A DNA stretch of 64,000 nucleotides from Phialocephala subalpina (lineage: Eukaryota; Ascomycota; Leotiomycetes; Helotiales; Mollisiaceae), in assembly GCA_900073065.1 (NCBI GenBank), contig FJOG01000010.1, positions 925,310-989,309 on the forward strand, given 5' to 3'. The notes under the pieces are model-generated. The model was given only the letters and a program-made list of their open reading frames with translations. It searched no databases and was not told where the DNA came from. Numbering within the stretch: the stretch's first letter is position 1; each line of letters starts with the position of its first letter. Position numbers and translations under genes: made by a program. Below, in pieces: positions 59,601 through 64,000 of the stretch.

Positions 59601-62000
59601 ATAAACCAAGCTCTTTAGTGGGTCTAAAAATATTTACGAGTATTCGAATGCCTTAATAATAAGCGTGCGCGCGTTACTTTAAATAAGCATATTATCGAGA
59701 TTATCGAATTTAACGTATAGTTTATTTATATCTCGAAAGCAAAGTAAAAACGGCACGTTAATTAGTATTACGTGAAACGTAATTTGGTTAATTAGTATCT
59801 TAATATCGATAGTATCAAATAATAAAGTTTATTTAATCTCGAATTTAATAATAGTTTCTCCGGCTTGTAATTTATTTAGTTTAACGTCTCGAATTCGCTA
59901 AAAAGCTAAGAATTAGCTTTCTCCGGCTATCGAGCGTTAAATTGCTCCGATATCGATTATAATACCCATAAAAACACTTAATAAGTACTAAGTAATCAAA
60001 AACGTTTCCGTATTCGTATATATTATTAATAGTATTAAATGTATTATAATCTTCGCAAACGCATAAAAAATTAATTGCTAATTAAGTAACTCGATAATTT
60101 TAATTCTATCGATCGTACTATAAAATATCGTAAAAAAGTAATCCGATTATATAATATAGTTTCTCGATAAGCTAATTACCTCCGCAAGTTTATTAACAAA
60201 TTACTTATAGTTTTTTATAGCGTTTAACTCGAATCCTTCGAATTTAATAATATATTAAATCATTTTATTCGTGTTTTTACTAAGAGAGTCTCGTAATCTC
60301 TTAAAGACTACATATACTTTTTACCTTTCCTTTAGAGTATATTAAGTACTTTAATAGTTCGGTTTTTTGCATATAAAACATTTCTATTCAATTTATCTCA
60401 TCCTTTAAGCATTGCGAGTAAAGCGGTCTCCGTATTATATACTTTTCCCAAAGTATTTCCGGTCTATTAAAAGTATTTCGTCTTCTCCGTCTCGCGCTTC
60501 TCTCTCGATCGAGTAAACTCCAAAGCTTATTTTGACTTTTACTTTAAGTACTAAAATTATCTATACGTCTTCGCATGCGAATTAAAAGTTTCCTAATAGT
60601 CTGAGAAATGCATAATAGCATTCCAATGCGTCTCGGTAAGCGTAATAAATCTTATCTCGAATAATAGTTTCCGAGTATATCTCGTCGCGTAAACTAAGTT
60701 ATTTATCGATCAACTCGCGTCTTAAGATCTCAAAACACTCTAAAATTGTCTTATCGGGGTTCTAAAATTATATCGTAATAAAAATAACTATATTCCACTA
60801 ATTAAGTATTCGGTTTTAATGCTTTTCGGTCTCAAAATTCGATCTTATAATTTCAATTATTCTATCGAAAGAAAAGTTTTTCTCAGCGAGTTTCTAGTAA
60901 TAAAACTCGCTAGCCTCGCTAATAAATATAATCGAGAACGCGTTACGATACTCCTTTGATCTAATGCCTACTTTAAAATATAAATCCTTAAACACTCGAA
61001 TAGATATATTAAATGAGTCTTTACCTTTATAGTATTTAAGTTTCTCGTTATAAATCTTCATTAGAATCGCGAGTCCTCGTCCCGATCTATGCGTTGTCTA
61101 AAGTAATCAAAGTAATAGAATCTTTAGCACTTTTTCAACTTTTAATAATATAAATAACGGTAGAATTATTATTAAGTATTAAAGTCTCGAAGTCGAGTTA
61201 CGCGATAAAATCTTCTTAAGCGTTAAAAAGTATTTTATAAGTGTTATATACTCTACGGATATCGTTAGTAAAACCTCTGATTAAAGTTATAATAAAGCAA
61301 ATATAGTTAATAACTATGGCCTATCTTTGAATTCGATGAATTGTAAAACAAGTATCGCTAAAAATACTCGCTATCGCGCTTCTATTGCCTTCGAGTCTTG
61401 CGTATTCCACTATAAGTTAAAGTTTCCCTTTAAGCTCATTGCTTAAACCTCTTTATCTGGCTAGTTTAATAGTTCTTCTTCGTTGGCTATATCTACTAGT
61501 AGTCTCGAGACTCTAATAAACCGCTTTATCGATACTTATATTTCGCTCGTTCGTAAAGCCTTACGCAAATCTCCTCTCGTATCTTTATCCATTTTAATCT
61601 CGAATATATCTTTCGTTTATACCGAGAATACTTCTCCATATTTCACTCATAGTCCCTAATCTCGATCTCTTTTAGCCTTAAAGCTTTATATCTAATCTCG
61701 TGTATATTATATCAAATCAAAGGGAAAATAAATCGATAATAAAGTTCTTCTTTAATTAGAACCATACTTTGAGGGAGTATAATCATACTTAGTAAGAGCA
61801 GTCTATTAGATCGTATCTTACTCGGTAAATATAGTAATTCGACGAGTCTTCGTATCGAGCTCGTAGTGATTATTATGCAAACTATAGTGAAGTACTCGCC
61901 GGAAATACGCGGTAAAGCGTAGAATAAAAAATTAACTAGTTTTAAGCGCGGAAAATAAAACGAGCATAAAATCTTAGTATCCTTTGGAGGTTTAAGGGTC
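56640..62000 (-). pseudogene. Copia pol remnant (reverse transcriptase and RNase H visible)
   Basis: On the minus strand, 58376-58119 reads as the region before reverse transcriptase (TIENFLTKKKTQNKQISIEL). 57716-57405 contains the RT palm (GIITMQTNDILILGD, then LKKTKLMVKPTE and FNGCKL, GQGKRLTFIDFKS). The active-site pair that copia RTs have as QTDD is here QTND, from a GAT-to-AAT change. 56880-56690 reads as the RNase H C-terminus (KEKRLMIDIITIR, stop, then SEIRWIANNNNSADIITKST). Integrase and gag presumably lie above 58400 but are too damaged to delimit. Confidence 0.85.
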
Positions 62001-62161
62001 TCCGTTAGTACAAGCAAAAGCTACTCTCTCTCCCGTCTAATTAAGACTATAAATTACGTGTAATTTGGCCTCTTTTTTTCAATCGATTTTATTTAATTGC
62101 TACCTCTTCGTAAATAATTTAACTACTCTATAATCGAACGATTAAATTAACCACTAATCAA

Positions 62162-62412
62162 TATTAGAACGTCCGAGGTTATTATTAAATACTAAGATCT
62201 TAATCTAATATTAATAAATATATTCTCTATTTTATCTAGTTTATTTTTACCTCTTTCTAAAAAGGGCACTTAATTACCTATATAATTAAGGAAATGAGAT
62301 ACTAAGACAATGGTTACTAAAGTGATGGAGATCAGAGCTCCACCCCTTTATCTACCCTTGAATCCGCCCCTCTACTCCATCGCTAAGCGATCACCTGATT
62401 ATACCAATACTA
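62162..62412 (-). repeat. Copia LTR, right copy (5' LTR)
   Basis: 251 bp. On the plus strand it starts TATTAGAACGTCCGAGG and ends ATACCAATACTA. It is collinear with 56079-56329, with only transitions between them. The terminal TG appears as TA here, itself a G-to-A change. Confidence 0.93.
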
Positions 62413-64000
62413 GCCTCTAAAAACCTCCCGATTAAAAACGCGTTTTAAAACTTAAAGCCGACTTTCGACTTTCCCTTTAAAATACCTATTCGATTTACTT
62501 TCGAAGTACTTATTTCGGACTAAATATTCAACTTTCTTTTAAATTTCGACGTTAAACTTAAAATACGAAAAAAAAACTAAATAAAGTCTATTACTTTCCC
62601 TTTATTTTACGAAGAAAAAAATATTATAAAATATCGAATTTTTTTTAATATTATAAAAAACGTTTTTAAAGTTTAACTTTTCACGTATAACTTTTATTAA
62701 TTAAAAGTAAATACTATAGTAACGCGCTTTAAAATAAATTCAAAAGTAAAAAATAAATAGTTTTTTTTATAATTTTTTACTATTAATTTTTTTAGAGTTC
62801 GAATATCCTAAGTAAATCAAAAGTCTTAAATATACGACTTTATTATATTACTTTAAAAACGCGAAACAAATATTTTCGCGAAATTTTAGCGTTTTATTTA
62901 AAATAATAGTAAAAACGAAATAATATCGGAAGTTTATAATCGAATACGCGAGTATAAACGAAACTTATTAATACGCAAAAAAAGCGATTACGTATAAATC
63001 TTCTCGAACGTTATTATAAACCCTTTTACGAAAAGATAATAATATAATAAAACTAATAAGATTTTTCTTTTTATAATAAACGTATTTTTACGAGACTTTT
63101 AAAAGGTTAAATTATAGTTTAAAAACTTTTAAAAAATGAAAAAAAGTTATTTCGATTATAATACGAAAAGGAAATACGACGATAAAAATGATAATAAAAG
63201 CTACGATTTTTTTAAGAAGTTTAAATTTAATAATAAAAAAGATAAAAATAAATGGGAATTACGTTCTNNNNNNNNNNNNNNNNNNNNNNNNNNNNNNNNN
63301 NNNNNNNNNNNNNNNNNNNNNNNNNNNNNNNNNNNNNNNNNNNNNNNNNNNNNNNNNNNNNNNNNNNNNNNNNNNNNNNNNNNNNNNNNNNNNNNNNNNN
63401 NNNNNNNNNNNNNNNNNNNNNNNNNNNNNNNNNNNNNNNNNNNNNNNNNNNNNNNNNNNNNNNNNNNNNNNNNNNNNNNNNNNNNNNNNNNNNNNNNNNN
63501 NNNNNNNNNNNNNNNNNNNNNNNNNNNNNNNNNNNNNNNNNNNNNNNNNNNNNNNNNNNNNNNNNNNNNNNNNNNNNNNNNNNNNNNNNNNNNNNNNNNN
63601 NNNNNNNNNNNNNNNNNNNNNNNNNNNNNNNNNNNNNNNNNNNNNNNNNNNNNNNNNNNNNNNNNNNNNNNNNNNNNNNNNNNNNNNNNNNNNTTCTTTT
63701 AATTAGAGTTTTAACCTCGGTAAATTATTTAATTTTAACTCGAAAAACGGTAATAATAACGACTCGAAAAAGATTTATTAGATTTGCAATAGGAAAAAAT
63801 ACTTTTCTAGAGATTTACGTTACTCGAAATACGTAAAATAAACTAAAGAAAACCTTAAGAAGGTTAAAATTAAAAAAGATTTCCTTAAAGTAAAAAAAAG
63901 CGAGAAATTAATTAAAGTAATATATAAAAAGGCTTTTAACGCGATAAAAAAGCTTTCTCGGATTTTTTTTCGACTCGAGAAAAAACGTAATTAAATTTTA
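62413..64000 (+). pseudogene. Lys-rich gag-like remnant, interrupted by a gap
   Basis: AT-rich DNA whose plus-strand frames give Lys/Asp/Asn-rich gag-like pieces. Examples are 63136-63267 (YDDKNDNKSYDFFKKFKF) and, after the gap, TKENLKKVKIKKDFLK and KKAFNAIKKLSRIFFRLEKK near the end. A C-x4-(H to Y)-like zinc-knuckle trace may lie near 63785 but is too degraded to claim. It may be the continuation of the element starting at 55094, split by the copia insertion. Confidence 0.45.
63268..63693. other. Assembly gap (426 N)
   Basis: A run of 426 undetermined bases inside the repeat block. Open frames spanning it are artefacts of the Ns. Confidence 1.

Larger units (their letters stand above)
56079..62412 (-). 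mobile_element. Copia-type LTR retrotransposon, heavily mutated
   Basis: 6334 bp: two 251-bp LTRs (56079-56329 and 62162-62412) flank an internal region with recognisable pol on the minus strand, so the 5' LTR is the right one. The polypurine tract stands next to the left LTR on the minus strand (AAAGAAAGAG, just above 56330). I could not find a target-site duplication. The internal region is full of stop codons and very AT-rich. No functional protein is expected. Confidence 0.9.
55094..64000. mobile_element. RIP-like retroelement block (nested) at the right end
   Basis: Roughly 9 kb of AT-rich DNA with high TpA content and no intact long reading frame. It includes a copia element (56079-62412) and other retroelement pieces. 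An LTR-like start, TGTCACGTGTAGGATTAGG, lies at 55094, with a TATA box (TGTATATAAAGG) near 55258. A gag-like start ATG at 55408 (AANNNNRQRVFTDPF) is followed by stops. The 62413-64000 part is Lys-rich gag-like on the plus strand (NTKRKYDDKNDNK, VIYKKAFNAIKKLSRIFF). The outer element's 3' end is not in the window. Classification of the outer element as an LTR retroelement is inferred. Confidence 0.65.

Noticed and set aside
63781..63835. Gag zinc knuckle (CCHC)
   Set aside because: Only one Cys and a possible His-to-Tyr position fit; the other Cys positions cannot be derived by transitions.
63136..63836. Long open frames across the N run
   Set aside because: They are artefacts of undetermined bases read as open codons.
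1..64000. rRNA genes, telomere repeats or mitochondrial DNA
   Set aside because: None of their sequence hallmarks is visible; the AT-rich end is explained by mutated retroelements.

Overview
This is a eukaryotic window, almost certainly from a filamentous ascomycete (Pezizomycotina). Genes carry many short introns of about 46-130 bp with GT/AG borders and occur on both strands. The families present are typical of that group: endopolygalacturonase, DUF3431, DUF3433, HET domain, Clr5 domain, fungal rhodopsin-like membrane protein, ankyrin plus CorA-like protein, Fot1/pogo transposon and copia element. A plant-associated lineage such as Helotiales/Leotiomycetes would fit, but this is only an inference from gene content. 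Exon borders below were worked out by hand from reading frame and GT/AG sites.

Region by region. 0-6.3 kb is mostly intergenic, with one unrecognised minus-strand gene. 6.3-12.3 kb holds a secreted endopolygalacturonase, a membrane-anchored DUF3431 protein and an MFS sugar porter. 12.5-17.3 kb is one large minus-strand ankyrin-repeat plus CorA-like gene, readable through nine exons but broken by a single in-frame stop. 17.3-21.7 kb has no intact gene. 21.7-24.0 kb has a small membrane protein and a conserved fungal protein of unknown function. 24.9-27.0 kb is a HET-domain pseudogene. 28.3-31.8 kb has a MARVEL-like tetraspan protein and a Clr5-domain gene with an early in-frame stop. 32.70-34.95 kb is a decayed Fot1/pogo DNA transposon with inverted ends and TA flanks. 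35.2-40.3 kb holds an anion:cation-symporter-type MFS transporter, an NADP-dependent medium-chain reductase and an unrecognised coiled-coil protein. 40.6-50.8 kb mixes a pseudogene, a Cys-rich secreted protein, a DUF3433 membrane protein, a hydrolase remnant and two further minus-strand genes. 53-54.8 kb has a kinase-fold gene with a hAT-like non-autonomous element inserted just upstream of its start. From about 54.9 kb to the end the DNA becomes very AT-rich and consists of mutated retroelements. They include a complete copia-type element (56.08-62.41 kb) whose two 251-bp LTRs differ only by transitions.

Theme. The right end and the Fot1 copy look like repeat-induced point mutation (RIP). 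Four host-type genes (ankyrin/CorA-like, Clr5, HET, and the gene at 41 kb) also carry in-frame stops, each explicable by one C-to-T or G-to-A change. This suggests gene decay in a dynamic, transposon-rich compartment that may include self/non-self recognition genes. The polygalacturonase and the nearby sugar porter could serve the same job (pectin breakdown and sugar uptake), but that link is inference only.
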